This document shows positions 9,116 through 17,667 of a stretch of 64,000 nt of DNA, one piece after another. The stretch is from VAZQ01 sp963785745 (GTDB taxonomy: Bacteria > Pseudomonadota > Alphaproteobacteria > Rhizobiales > Xanthobacteraceae). Position 1 is the stretch's first letter. The number at the start of each line of letters is the position of its first letter. The notes below the pieces were generated by a model that saw nothing but the letters and a program-made list of their open reading frames with translations, did not search any database and had not been told where the DNA came from. The stretch covers positions 186,001 through 250,000 of the forward strand of contig CAWAWR010000029.1 of assembly GCA_963785745.1 (NCBI GenBank), given 5' to 3'. The translations under genes were made by a program, and so were the position numbers.

Positions 9116-9201
9116 CGGCCGGCGCCGCCGCTCAGGTCGCGCTTGTTGCGACGGCACATCTTGCGCTAGATGATTGTCCAGCCAGTGTGCCCGCGGCCGC
9201 C

Positions 9202-11073
9202 ATGACCGATCATCCTCCCAAGCCGCGACTGACGTTACGCGTCGGCATCACCGGCCATCGCCCGAACAAGCTGCCGAAGGCCGATTTGCCGCGCATCGAA
9301 CGGCAACTGCGCGACGCGTTTGCCGCCATCGAGGCGGCGGTGGCCAAAGCCTACGACGCCAACAAGGCGGTCTATGCCGGCGCGCCGGCTACCGATCCGC
9401 CGGCCACCACCAAACCCTATCGCATCCGCTTGATTTCCGGCTTCGCCGAGGGCGCCGACCAGACCGCGGTCGCGGCCTGCCCCGCGGACTGGATCGTCGA
9501 GGCGATCCTGCCGTTTCCGAAGGACGAGTATCTCAAGGATTTTGAAAAATCCGCGGTCGGCGACGACCGCGATGTCCGCGACGACTTGCTCAAGAGCCTT
9601 GCGCGCGCCAGCGTCGTGACCGAACTGCCGACGCCGCAGGAACGCAACCAGGGCTACGTCCAATGCGGCAACTTCCTGCTCCGGCAGATCGACGTACTGA
9701 TCGCCGTATGGGACGGCTCGCCGCCGAAGCCCGGCGGCACCGGCGCGATCGCGCAGGAGGCTTGTGACGGCGGCATCCCGGTCGTGTGGATTGCGACCGG
9801 TGGTGAGCAGCCGATCGTGCTCATCGAGTCGTTCCGGGACGACAAACCCGTGCGCGCCGGCGAAGGATGGAGCGAGCAGACGCTGCAAGCGACGCTCGCA
9901 CCGATCCTCGCGGCTCCGGCGGCGGATGCGCTGGGTCAGCGGTCGCCCCGCGCGCGGCTCGAACAGTTCTATGCGGAGACCTGGCCGGAGACGACCCGCG
10001 CGTCGAGCTTCGACCTGCTTAAGCGCTGGACCACGGGCCAGCGCCCGCTGCGGCTGGCCCTCGAGACGGAACCGCGCGAGACCTTCATCGCCCGCTTCTC
10101 GCAATTCGTCGATGAAACGCCTGCGGCCGGCACGCTAAGCCAGCGGCTCAAGGACGTGGTGGCGCCGCGCCATGCCTGGGCCGACGCGCTGGCCGTTTAT
10201 TTCTCGCACCTCTACCGCAACGCCTACGTGCTCTGCTACCTGCTGGCGGCCGCTGCGGTTCTGATCGCGGTGATCGGCGCCTATGTCGAAAACCCGGTCC
10301 TCAAGCTCGTGCTGGTCGCGCTGGAGCTGTTCGTCATCGTCGCGATCATTCAACTCGTGCGCTACGGCGGCAAGAACGCCTGGCACGAGCGCTGGATCGA
10401 CTATCGGCTGGTCGCCGAGAGCCTGCGCCACGCCCGCTTCCTCGCCTATGTGGGCGAGTTCGGTCTGATTCATCGGAAAGACTTCGCCAGCCAACCGTGG
10501 ACGATCTGGTACATCCGCGCGACGTTGCGCGAGGTCGGCCTGCCGGGCGCTCTCCTCGACCGCGCCTATCAGCGGCCGCTGCTGCAATCGGTGCTCCGGC
10601 GCGAAGTCCGCGACCAGCGCCATTGGCACGAGACCAATGCCGACGCGATGGAGAAGGTCGATCACTCGCTCCATCACTGGGCCGACCGCTGCTTCCACTA
10701 CACCTTCGGTGCACTCTGCATCGGCCTTGTCGTGCTGGTCGCCATCATCCTGCTGCTGCCGGAACAGGAGGAGCACAATGTTCTCAAGCTGGCGAAACCC
10801 TGGCTGCTGCTGTTTGCCGCCGGCCTTCCCGCCCTCGGCGCGGCGCTCGCCGGCATCCGCGTACAAGGCGAGTTCGAGGACTACAAGGAACGCTCCGAGC
10901 ATATGATCGCGGAGATGAACACGCTCGAAGCGACTTACGAGGCACAGCTCAGGCACCAGCCGCAGCTCGATCACACGGCCGAAATCCTGATCGAAACCGC
11001 GCGTATCCTGTCGGAAGATATCGCCGCCTGGCAGGAGCTTTACGGCCGCAAGCGGCTCAATCTACCGGCCTAG
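9202..11073 (+). CDS. SLOG-like N-terminal domain fused to four membrane segments
   Basis: A 623-residue protein. Residues 10-200 form a Rossmann-like domain with GITGHR (15-20), SGFAEGAD (79-86), LPFP (103-106), DVLIAVWDG (164-172) and GGTGAIAQEA (178-187). This is the pattern of SLOG (SMF/DprA-LOG) nucleotide-binding sensors in predicted conflict systems. Membrane segments are at about 342-361, 366-386, 501-520 and 534-552. A soluble stretch between the pairs contains WHERWIDYRLVAESLR, and a helical tail follows residue 553. The arrangement recalls SLATT/DUF4231-type membrane effectors, but that link is inferred from layout. ATG at 9202 is chosen over an in-frame GTG at 9187, which would only add VPAAA. 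It stands alone, and its stop overlaps the convergent receptor's stop in a shared CTAG. Confidence 0.75.
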   Translation: MTDHPPKPRLTLRVGITGHRPNKLPKADLPRIERQLRDAFAAIEAAVAKAYDANKAVYAGAPATDPPATTKPYRIRLISGFAEGADQTAVAACPADWIVEAILPFPKDEYLKDFEKSAVGDDRDVRDDLLKSLARASVVTELPTPQERNQGYVQCGNFLLRQIDVLIAVWDGSPPKPGGTGAIAQEACDGGIPVVWIATGGEQPIVLIESFRDDKPVRAGEGWSEQTLQATLAPILAAPAADALGQRSPRARLEQFYAETWPETTRASSFDLLKRWTTGQRPLRLALETEPRETFIARFSQFVDETPAAGTLSQRLKDVVAPRHAWADALAVYFSHLYRNAYVLCYLLAAAAVLIAVIGAYVENPVLKLVLVALELFVIVAIIQLVRYGGKNAWHERWIDYRLVAESLRHARFLAYVGEFGLIHRKDFASQPWTIWYIRATLREVGLPGALLDRAYQRPLLQSVLRREVRDQRHWHETNADAMEKVDHSLHHWADRCFHYTFGALCIGLVVLVAIILLLPEQEEHNVLKLAKPWLLLFAAGLPALGAALAGIRVQGEFEDYKERSEHMIAEMNTLEATYEAQLRHQPQLDHTAEILIETARILSEDIAAWQELYGRKRLNLPA

Positions 11074-12146
11074 CCTTCCTGCCCGACCGACTCGCGCAGG
11101 ATCCGCTTCACCTCCGGGCTGACCTTGCGGATGCGCTCGAAGATCTGCTCGATCTCGACCGGACTGACGATGTCGGGATCCTCGCCGGTGATCGCCCGGA
11201 ATTCCTTGGCGAAGGCGGGATCGTCCTGCAGCGCCGCGAACGCTTTGCGCAGGGCGGTGATCGCTTCCGGCGGCGAGCCGGTCGGGATCAGCATGCCGCG
11301 CTGCATCTTGGTCGAGATGTCGTTCATCAGAAACAGTGCGTCGTGCTTCGCCCCCGACGGCGGCTTGCCGAAGGCTTCGCGGTAGAACTGGTGGAAGGTG
11401 ACGATGCCCTGCTTCTCCAGCAGCGGGTTGCCCTGCGGGCCGCCGTCCGTCGCCATCACCGGATGGTGGAACAGCGCGACGCCGATCCCTTCCTTGATGA
11501 TCTGCGGGATCACCTGGGTCTGGAATCCCGGCAGCGAGCTGCCGGTGAAATTGACCTCGTTCTTGAGCATCGCCTGATTGAGATGCCCGGTGCCCTGGAA
11601 TCCGGTCACCATGGTGTAGGGCAGGTTCATGATCTCGAGCGCGAGCCGCAGCCGCGTGTCATGCGACGTCGCCTTGCTGTAGCCGCCGGCGAAAATCTTC
11701 TGCGCCTTCGCGAAATCGGCGGGCTTTGCGTAGCCGCCGGGCACGATGTCCTTGCGGGCATAGACCACGTTCCAGCCGCGGCCGCCGGCGATCGGCACGT
11801 AGACGTCCTGGATCTTCACCCTGAGCACCGGATCGTCGGTGATCGACGAGGTGGCGCTCATCGTGAAGAAGCCGAGCGTGAGCCCATCGGGCTTGCCGGC
11901 GATGCCGAGGCCGAGCTGGTTCATCGCATTGGCGCCGCCGGCGCCCGGCAGGTTGCGGATGATGACGTTGGGATTGCCGGGGATGTGCTTGGAGAGATGC
12001 CGCTGGAAGACGCGCGCCTCGGTATCGGCATTGCCGCCGGCCGCGTAGTTCACCAGCAGCGTCAGTGTCTTGTCCTTGTAGAACTGCGCCGAGGCGGGAG
12101 ACGCTGCGAGGGCGATCGCGGCTGCGAGTGATGCCAGTCTCAGCAT
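11070..12146 (-). CDS. Bug/TctC-type solute receptor, FYxGKTVTL subfamily
   Basis: A 358-residue periplasmic receptor with a signal peptide ending at SPASAQ, then FYKDKTLTLLVNYAAGG and SKHIPGNPNVIIRNLPGAGG, which place it in the same divergent Bug branch as the genes at 8087, 37186 and 57655. It lies 86 bases downstream of the ornithine cyclodeaminase homologue on the same strand, so the two may be cotranscribed, with an amino or carboxylic acid as the plausible ligand. A GGAGGATCACATC leader precedes the ATG. Confidence 0.87.
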   Translation of the reverse strand: MLRLASLAAAIALAASPASAQFYKDKTLTLLVNYAAGGNADTEARVFQRHLSKHIPGNPNVIIRNLPGAGGANAMNQLGLGIAGKPDGLTLGFFTMSATSSITDDPVLRVKIQDVYVPIAGGRGWNVVYARKDIVPGGYAKPADFAKAQKIFAGGYSKATSHDTRLRLALEIMNLPYTMVTGFQGTGHLNQAMLKNEVNFTGSSLPGFQTQVIPQIIKEGIGVALFHHPVMATDGGPQGNPLLEKQGIVTFHQFYREAFGKPPSGAKHDALFLMNDISTKMQRGMLIPTGSPPEAITALRKAFAALQDDPAFAKEFRAITGEDPDIVSPVEIEQIFERIRKVSPEVKRILRESVGQEG

Positions 12147-12232
12147 GATGTGATCCTCCTGCGCTCGCCGCGGCGGCTACTCCACGAAGCCTTCTTGCTT
12201 TGCCGGGGATTGTCGCAGCGATTGCCGCGGAA

Positions 12233-13165
12233 TCAAAGTGGCTTGAACCGCCCGCTCGCCATCGCCCGGTCATAGATGATCGCCGCCGCCGCCACGTCTT
12301 CGAGGCCGACGCCGAGCGACTTGAACAGCGTGTGCGCCTTGGCATCGTGCGCGATCCGCGGCCCGGTCACGACCTGATGCAGCGGCTTTATGCTGTTCCA
12401 GTCGAAGCGGCCGGCCTTGGCGAGATCGATGAACTCAGCGGCTTCCATCTTCGCCTGCTCGATGTGATCGGTAACGACCAGCGACGCCTTGAGCACGCAG
12501 TCGGCGTCGACCTCGCGGCGATTGGCCGCATTCGCGCCCATGGCGTTTACATGCGCGCCGGGCGCGAGCCATGCCTGCTTCAGCACGGGTTCGGCGGAGC
12601 CCGTTGCGGTGACGACGATGTCGGCGCCCGACACCGCCTCCTCCGCCGATGCTGCGGCGCGCACCGGCACGCCGGTTTCCTTGGCAAGCCGCTCGCAGAA
12701 GGCCTCGAGCCTGCCGCGATCGCGGCCCGCAACCGCAAGCGCGTTGAGCATGCCCACCGCTTTCAGCGCCAGCACCTGCGTGCGCGCCTGCTTGCCGGCG
12801 CCAATCAGCGCAACCTTGCCGGCGCCCGCTTTGGCCATCTTCTCGGTCGCGACCGCGCTCGCGGCGCCGGTGCGGATCTGGCCGAGCGCATTGGCCTCGA
12901 TGATGGCAAGCAGCCCCTTGTCTTCCGTGTAGTAGAGGACGTGGAACGCGCCGCCGCCGTAGGACTTCACCGCGAAGCGCTTCGTCGCGCGCTCGCCGCC
13001 GCCCATGACGTTGAGCCGCACGCTGCCGAATGGCCAGCGCGTGCGCGGCACGATGTTGGCTTCCCCTTTGGCCTCGGCGGTGAACGCATCGCGCAGCGCC
13101 TGGACGCAGGTCGGCATGTCGAGGAATTCGGTGACGTCGGATTCTTTCACATAGATGGGCGTCAT
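12233..13165 (-). CDS. Ornithine cyclodeaminase/mu-crystallin family protein
   Basis: A 310-residue NAD(P)-dependent enzyme of the ornithine cyclodeaminase, alanine dehydrogenase and ketimine reductase family. The nucleotide-binding motif is visible as ALIGAGKQARTQVLAL. Other family features are RTGAASAVATEKMA just before it and GAHVNAMGANAANRREVD after it. Family members deaminate or reduce amino and imino acids. ATG at 13165 is chosen because GGAGTGAAAAC lies directly upstream; the longer frame would read through the adjacent intergenic repeat. Substrate identity is open. Confidence 0.88.
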   Translation of the reverse strand: MTPIYVKESDVTEFLDMPTCVQALRDAFTAEAKGEANIVPRTRWPFGSVRLNVMGGGERATKRFAVKSYGGGAFHVLYYTEDKGLLAIIEANALGQIRTGAASAVATEKMAKAGAGKVALIGAGKQARTQVLALKAVGMLNALAVAGRDRGRLEAFCERLAKETGVPVRAAASAEEAVSGADIVVTATGSAEPVLKQAWLAPGAHVNAMGANAANRREVDADCVLKASLVVTDHIEQAKMEAAEFIDLAKAGRFDWNSIKPLHQVVTGPRIAHDAKAHTLFKSLGVGLEDVAAAAIIYDRAMASGRFKPL

Positions 13166-13187
13166 GTTTTCACTCCGATCTGTCTCC

Positions 13188-13285
13188 GTCACCCTGAGGT
13201 GCCCGAGCGTTAGCGAGGGCCTCGAAGGGCGACGGCCCGGGCCGTGCATCCTTCGAGGGCCGCTACGCGGCCACCTCAGGATGAC
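13188..13285. repeat. Compound intergenic palindrome (GTCACCCTGAGGTG type)
   Basis: The outer arms GTCACCCTGAGGTG and CACCTCAGGATGAC are near-perfect inverse complements, with a second inverted pair inside (GGGCCTCGAAGG against CCTTCGAGGGCC). The 98-base element fills most of the gap between the M20 gene and the ornithine cyclodeaminase gene and could form a branched hairpin. It is a different family from the CATGCCCGG elements at 14790 and 53899. Confidence 0.7.
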
Positions 13286-13306
13286 GGATCCATGTTTGCA
13301 ATTGCC

Positions 13307-14794
13307 TCAAGAAAACTCCGGCCGCTCCTTGAGATAGTGCTTCTTCATCTCCGGGCGGAATTTTTCCATGATGGCGCGGTTAAGCGCGACCGGCGGCTTC
13401 TGCTCCGCCGGCAGCATCGACTTGTATTCGACGCCGCCGAGCTCCGCCTTGAAGGTGCGCTTGGCCTCGGCGAGCACCGACGGATTGCCAAAGCACTCCA
13501 CCACCGCGGCCGCGAACGCCTTTGAGCCCGCGACCGCGCCCTTGTGCGCGATCGAATGCGCCAGCGTCACGCCGCCCGCCCAGTGGTGAAAACTGATATT
13601 GGGCACGTTGGACGGATAATAGAACTTCGCCATCGGCACCTTCCAAGAGATGTCGCCGGCGTCGTTCGCCGAGGTGCGCGGCGTCTTCAACATGCTCAAC
13701 GGCGGAACCTCGCGCTTGAGACCATCGACCTTGACGTTGGCCTTGGCCTGCAGCGCTCGCGCCAACGCTTCCTCGTCCGCACTCCACTCCGGCACGCCGA
13801 CCGCCTCGATGTTGCGCTGAAGGAGCTCCGAGATCGTCTGGTTGCAGCGTAGCGGCCACACCGCGCTGAGCACCTCTACCATCACTTCGGTGTTGCTCAT
13901 CAGCGCCGCGCCCTGCGCGATCTTCTTCGCCTGTTCGAACAATTTCGTCGCGCCTTCCGCGGTCTGGTCGCGGAAGAACCACCACACCGCCGCGGTGCGC
14001 GGGATCACGTTGGGCTGGTCGCCGCCATTGGTGATGACGCGGTGCGCACGCATCTCCGGCCGCATGTGCTCGCGGTATTGCGCCATGCCCATGTCCATCA
14101 ACACCACGCCGTCGAGTGCGTCGCGGCCCTTCCAGGGCGCGACTCCGGAATGCGCGGTCTCGCCGTGAAAGGTGAAGGTCGCGGAGACCAGCGCCGACTG
14201 CAGAAGGCCGTGGGTCGCGCTGAATTCCCCGCCGATGTGGTTGTGGAAGGCGAGATCGACGTCATCGAACCAGCCGTCACGCACGAAATACGGACGGCTG
14301 ACGAGTTGCTCCTCGGCCGGGCCGCCGAACACTTTGAGCGTGCCCTTCAGCCCGAATTTGTCCATCGCCTGCTTCGCCGCGAGCGCGGTCGCGACCAGCA
14401 CGGCGGCATTGACGTTGTGGCCCTCGCAATGTCCGGGCGCGCCTTCGACGATGAATTTGGGCTCGGCGACGCCAGAGACTTGCGAATTGTCGGGACAGGA
14501 ATCGTACTCGGTGTGGATCGCGACCACCGGATGGCCGGAGCCGTAGGTGGCGCAGAAGCCGGTCGGGAATCCGGAGATTCCGCGCTCGACCTTGAAGCCG
14601 CCCTTCTCCAGGAGGTCGGTCATCAGGCCGGCGGTCTCGAACTCCTGCATGCCGAGCTCGCCGAAATAGAAGATGTTGTCGCCGGTGAGCGCGATCGCCT
14701 GGGCGTTGCGGTCGACGTAGTCGAAGACGAAGCGTTGCTCGGCCGTGAGGTTGTCGCCGCTGCCATGTATTTGCTCCAGCCTCTCGTTCGTCAT
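13307..14794 (-). CDS. M20 family amidohydrolase (AbgB/M20D-like)
   Basis: A 495-residue cytoplasmic metallopeptidase-fold amidohydrolase resembling AbgB-type aminoacyl-aminobenzoate hydrolases. Metal-site segments are AIHTEYDSCPDNS, PGHCEGHNVNAA, GGPAEEQLVSRP with the general-base Glu pair, and HNHIGG. The dimerisation lid domain begins at TFTFHGETAHSGVAPWKGRD, and NISFHHWAGG holds the final metal His. The family cleaves N-acyl or peptide-like amides. The chosen ATG at 14794 lies in the GGGCATGAC end of the neighbouring repeat, with no clear ribosome binding site of its own. A start up to seven codons earlier would be wholly repeat-derived. Confidence 0.88.
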   Translation of the reverse strand: MTNERLEQIHGSGDNLTAEQRFVFDYVDRNAQAIALTGDNIFYFGELGMQEFETAGLMTDLLEKGGFKVERGISGFPTGFCATYGSGHPVVAIHTEYDSCPDNSQVSGVAEPKFIVEGAPGHCEGHNVNAAVLVATALAAKQAMDKFGLKGTLKVFGGPAEEQLVSRPYFVRDGWFDDVDLAFHNHIGGEFSATHGLLQSALVSATFTFHGETAHSGVAPWKGRDALDGVVLMDMGMAQYREHMRPEMRAHRVITNGGDQPNVIPRTAAVWWFFRDQTAEGATKLFEQAKKIAQGAALMSNTEVMVEVLSAVWPLRCNQTISELLQRNIEAVGVPEWSADEEALARALQAKANVKVDGLKREVPPLSMLKTPRTSANDAGDISWKVPMAKFYYPSNVPNISFHHWAGGVTLAHSIAHKGAVAGSKAFAAAVVECFGNPSVLAEAKRTFKAELGGVEYKSMLPAEQKPPVALNRAIMEKFRPEMKKHYLKERPEFS

Positions 14795-14877
14795 GCCCGC
14801 GCTTGTCGCGGGCATCCACGTCTTTATTCGACCAACCTGTTCAAGACGTGGATGCCCGGCACAAGGCCGGGCATGAC
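14790..14877. repeat. Compound palindromic repeat (CATGCCCGG type), copy 1
   Basis: GTCATGCCC at the left end pairs with GGGCATGAC at the right end. Inside are two smaller hairpins with CTTGT and CACAAGG loops, and a central inverted pair GGGCATCCACGTCTT/AAGACGTGGATGCCC. The 88-base element lies between two minus-strand genes. Its right half encodes the last residues and stop codon of the dienelactone hydrolase, and its left end supplies the start codon of the M20 gene. A second copy is at 53899-53982. Confidence 0.85.
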
Positions 14878-15638
14878 GGATCGAGTTCGTACCCGATGTT
14901 CTTCTTCAGGAACGCGAACACCTTGTCCCAGCCGTCGGCCGCCTGCTCCGGACGGTAGGCCGGCCGCGCCCAGTTGAAGAACGCGTGGCCGCAGCCGTCG
15001 TAGCGGTGGAATTCATAAGTCTTGCCGAGCTTCTTCAGCACCGCCTCGGTCTTGTTGACGTGCTCGCGGTTCGGGTTGGCGTCGTCATTGCCGAAGATGC
15101 CGATCAGCGGCGCCGTCAGCTTCTCGGTGAGATCGATCGGCGCGACCGGCTTGCGGGCGTCGAGTTGCTTCGCCGGATCGTCGACCACCACATTGCCGCC
15201 CCAGCAGTCTACCACCGCGTCGATGCCGGACAGCGAGCAGCCCGAGAGGTAGGCATGTCGCCCGCCCGAACAGAAACCGATGACGCCGACCTTGCCGTTC
15301 GAATTGGGCTGCGCCCGCAGGTAAGCGATCGAGGCCGCCACGTCGCCCATCACCTGGGCATCCGCGACGCCGCCGGCGGCGCGCACCCGTGCGCCGATGT
15401 CGTCGGGGCTCCCCGGCCCGTCACGGAAATAGAGATGGGGCGAGATCGCCGCATAACCGTGGTGGGCGAACTTGCGTGTAACCTCGATGATCCACTCGTC
15501 CCAGCCCGGCAGGTGCATGATGACCACCATTCCCGGCACTTTCCCGGCACGCGTCGGGCGCGCGTAATAGGCCTCGCCGGTATCGCCGTTGTGACCTTTG
15601 AAAGGGACGACTTCGGCCTGCAGACCCTCGTACGACAT
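14841..15638 (-). CDS. Dienelactone hydrolase family protein
   Basis: A 265-residue alpha/beta hydrolase. The nucleophile elbow is GFCSGG, with Cys in the nucleophile position as in carboxymethylenebutenolidase. The acid is in GNDDAN and the catalytic His in DGCGHAFFN, so the triad is complete. The family opens lactone rings made in modified ortho-cleavage of catechols, which suits the aromatic cluster starting 98 bases away on the other strand. The C-terminal DPSCPALCRASTS tail is encoded by the repeat at 14790-14877 and is absent from typical members, so it is probably non-functional read-through of the repeat. Confidence 0.9.
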   Translation of the reverse strand: MSYEGLQAEVVPFKGHNGDTGEAYYARPTRAGKVPGMVVIMHLPGWDEWIIEVTRKFAHHGYAAISPHLYFRDGPGSPDDIGARVRAAGGVADAQVMGDVAASIAYLRAQPNSNGKVGVIGFCSGGRHAYLSGCSLSGIDAVVDCWGGNVVVDDPAKQLDARKPVAPIDLTEKLTAPLIGIFGNDDANPNREHVNKTEAVLKKLGKTYEFHRYDGCGHAFFNWARPAYRPEQAADGWDKVFAFLKKNIGYELDPSCPALCRASTS

Positions 15639-15736
15639 GCGCTAGCACTCCCCTGCGTGATTGCTGGAACCCGGCCGGCACAATATCATGGGCAAAGCCG
15701 CTGCAAAGGCGTGACGGCCACGAAGGAGTCCGGCGG

Positions 15737-16258
15737 ATGAGCGAATTCAAGAGCCCGGCACTCAAAGGCGCGACGAGCGTCCGGCCGGTGGCACCCAGGC
15801 CGGTGAAGCCTTCTGGCATTCTGCATTTCAGCCTGAGCGTCGCCGACCTCGATCGTGCGCGGGCATTCTACGAGGACGTCGTCGGCGCGACGTTCTGGCG
15901 GAAGAACGACACGTCGGTGTTCATGCGCTGCGGCGAGCAGTATTTCGTGCTCGCGCGCACCGGTTATCACACGCCGCAGAACAAGGGCCGCGATTTCCTG
16001 ATCCACCACGCCTTCATGTTCCAGGGTGATGATTTCGACGCGGCGCTGGCGCATGTGGAATCCAAGGGCGTCGAGGTGCTGCTGTACGAAGACAAGGGCC
16101 ACCGCAGCTTCACCGGCCGCCACGCCTATTTCCACGACCCCGACGGCAACGCCATCGAGTTCATCGACTATCAGGGCGTCGGCGACGTTGCCGCACCGGA
16201 CTACCAGGGCCGCGAGCGGCGCGCGAAATCGCACCTCGCGGACGAGACCACCGCCTGA
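15737..16258 (+). CDS. VOC (glyoxalase/extradiol dioxygenase superfamily) protein
   Basis: A 173-residue single VOC module. It begins after a Pro-rich leader with ILHFSLSVADLDRARAFYEDVVGA. Likely metal ligands are the His in ILHFSL, the His pair in IHHAFMF and the Glu in DPDGNAIEFIDY. Members include extradiol dioxygenases, glyoxalases and epimerases; one module of this size could dimerise into an active site. GAAGGAG precedes the ATG well. It opens a plus-strand cluster, 26 bases ahead of the Rieske oxygenase, and may handle a ring-cleavage step or product. Confidence 0.85.
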   Translation: MSEFKSPALKGATSVRPVAPRPVKPSGILHFSLSVADLDRARAFYEDVVGATFWRKNDTSVFMRCGEQYFVLARTGYHTPQNKGRDFLIHHAFMFQGDDFDAALAHVESKGVEVLLYEDKGHRSFTGRHAYFHDPDGNAIEFIDYQGVGDVAAPDYQGRERRAKSHLADETTA

Positions 16259-16284
16259 AGATACCAGCTGCAAGGATCGCAACG

Positions 16285-17583
16285 ATGCTCCGAAAAGAAC
16301 AGAACGATCTCCTCACCCAGACCGGACCCGGAACGCCGATGGGCGCGCTGTTCCGCAGCTATTGGCTGCCGGTGATGCTGGCGAGCGAGTTGCCCGAGAA
16401 CGGGTGCCCGCCGGTGCGGGTCAAGCTCTTGTCCGAGCGGCTGATCGCCTGGCGGGACGGCAAGGGTAATTATGCGCTGATGGACGAATTCTGCGCCCAT
16501 CGCGGCACGTCGCTCTGGGTCGGACGCAACGAGGACGACGGGCTGCGCTGTCCCTATCACGGCTGGAAATACGACCACACCGGCCAGTGCATCGAGGTGC
16601 CGTCGGAGCCGGTGGAGTCCGGCTTCTGCGCGAAGATCAAGCTCACGTCCTATCCGCTGGTCAAACGCGGCGACGTGTTGTGGGCCTATATGGGTCCGCC
16701 GGAGAAGCAGCCGGCGCTGCCGGAATTCGAGTGGTGCACTGTGCCGCTCGAGCAGAGCTACGTTTCCAAGCGGCTGCAGGAATGCAATTGGCTGCAGGCG
16801 CTCGAAGGCGGCATCGATTCGAGCCACAGCGCCTGGCTGCATGGCGGCGAGTTCGCCAATGACCCGCTCTATGTCGGCGCCAAGGGCAACGACTACACCC
16901 TCGGCGATGTGCAGCCGCATTTCGAAGTCGTGGAGAGTCCCGGCGGTCTCCTCATCGGCGCGCGCCGCAACGCCGAGGAAGGCAAATATTACTGGCGCAT
17001 CACGCAATGGATCATGCCCTACATGACCATGATCCCGCCGCGCGGCGACCACCCGACCGGCGGCCACTATTGGGTGCCGATCGACGACGAGAACTGCTGG
17101 ATCTGGAACTGGGACTATCACGAGACCCGCCCGCTTACGCAGGCGGAGCGAACGGCGATGGACAACGGCGCGAGCCGCCACGTGGTGTACGAGGAAATCA
17201 ACGGCGTGCGCACCTGGCGCGCGCGCGCCAACAAGGACAACGACTACCTCATCGACCGCGTGGCGCAAAAGTCCGGTCGCACCTATAGCGGCATCGCCGG
17301 CTTCGCCATGCAGGATTCCGGTGTGCAGGAGCTGATGGGTCCGATCGTCGACCGCACCAAGGAAAATTTGGTTTCCTGTGACAACGGGATCATCATGGCG
17401 CGTCACCGTCTGATGCGCGCCGCCAAGGCGCTGGTGGAAAAGGGCGAGACGCCGCCCGGCGTCGATCCCGCACACCAGCGCGTGCGCGCGGCGGCGATCG
17501 TGCTGCCGGCTGATGCGGTCTACAAAGACGCCGCCAAGGAAGCGCTGAAGGTTCAGCCGGGCAAGCAGCACGCGCGCGTGTGA
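16285..17583 (+). CDS. Rieske non-heme iron oxygenase, phthalate 4,5-dioxygenase-like
   Basis: A 432-residue ring-hydroxylating oxygenase large subunit. The Rieske ligands are C70, H72, C89 and H92 (CAH and CPYHGW). The mononuclear iron site is D178, H181 and H186 in GGIDSSHSAWLHGG. Length and the N-terminal TQTGPGTPMGALFRSYWLPV match the phthalate 4,5-dioxygenase/vanillate demethylase group, which work as homo-oligomers without a small subunit and need a separate FMN/2Fe-2S reductase. No such reductase is in the window. It sits with a flavin hydroxylase, a LigB dioxygenase and a dihydroxyphthalate-decarboxylase-like gene, which suggests an aromatic carboxylate substrate. Confidence 0.92.
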   Translation: MLRKEQNDLLTQTGPGTPMGALFRSYWLPVMLASELPENGCPPVRVKLLSERLIAWRDGKGNYALMDEFCAHRGTSLWVGRNEDDGLRCPYHGWKYDHTGQCIEVPSEPVESGFCAKIKLTSYPLVKRGDVLWAYMGPPEKQPALPEFEWCTVPLEQSYVSKRLQECNWLQALEGGIDSSHSAWLHGGEFANDPLYVGAKGNDYTLGDVQPHFEVVESPGGLLIGARRNAEEGKYYWRITQWIMPYMTMIPPRGDHPTGGHYWVPIDDENCWIWNWDYHETRPLTQAERTAMDNGASRHVVYEEINGVRTWRARANKDNDYLIDRVAQKSGRTYSGIAGFAMQDSGVQELMGPIVDRTKENLVSCDNGIIMARHRLMRAAKALVEKGETPPGVDPAHQRVRAAAIVLPADAVYKDAAKEALKVQPGKQHARV

Positions 17584-17667
17584 CGCACTATTAGCGGTCT
17601 TTCTTTCCCTCATCGGCGCGCTACCATGCGCAAAACAAGCGCTTAGCCGTGCGACCGGGAGGGAACG

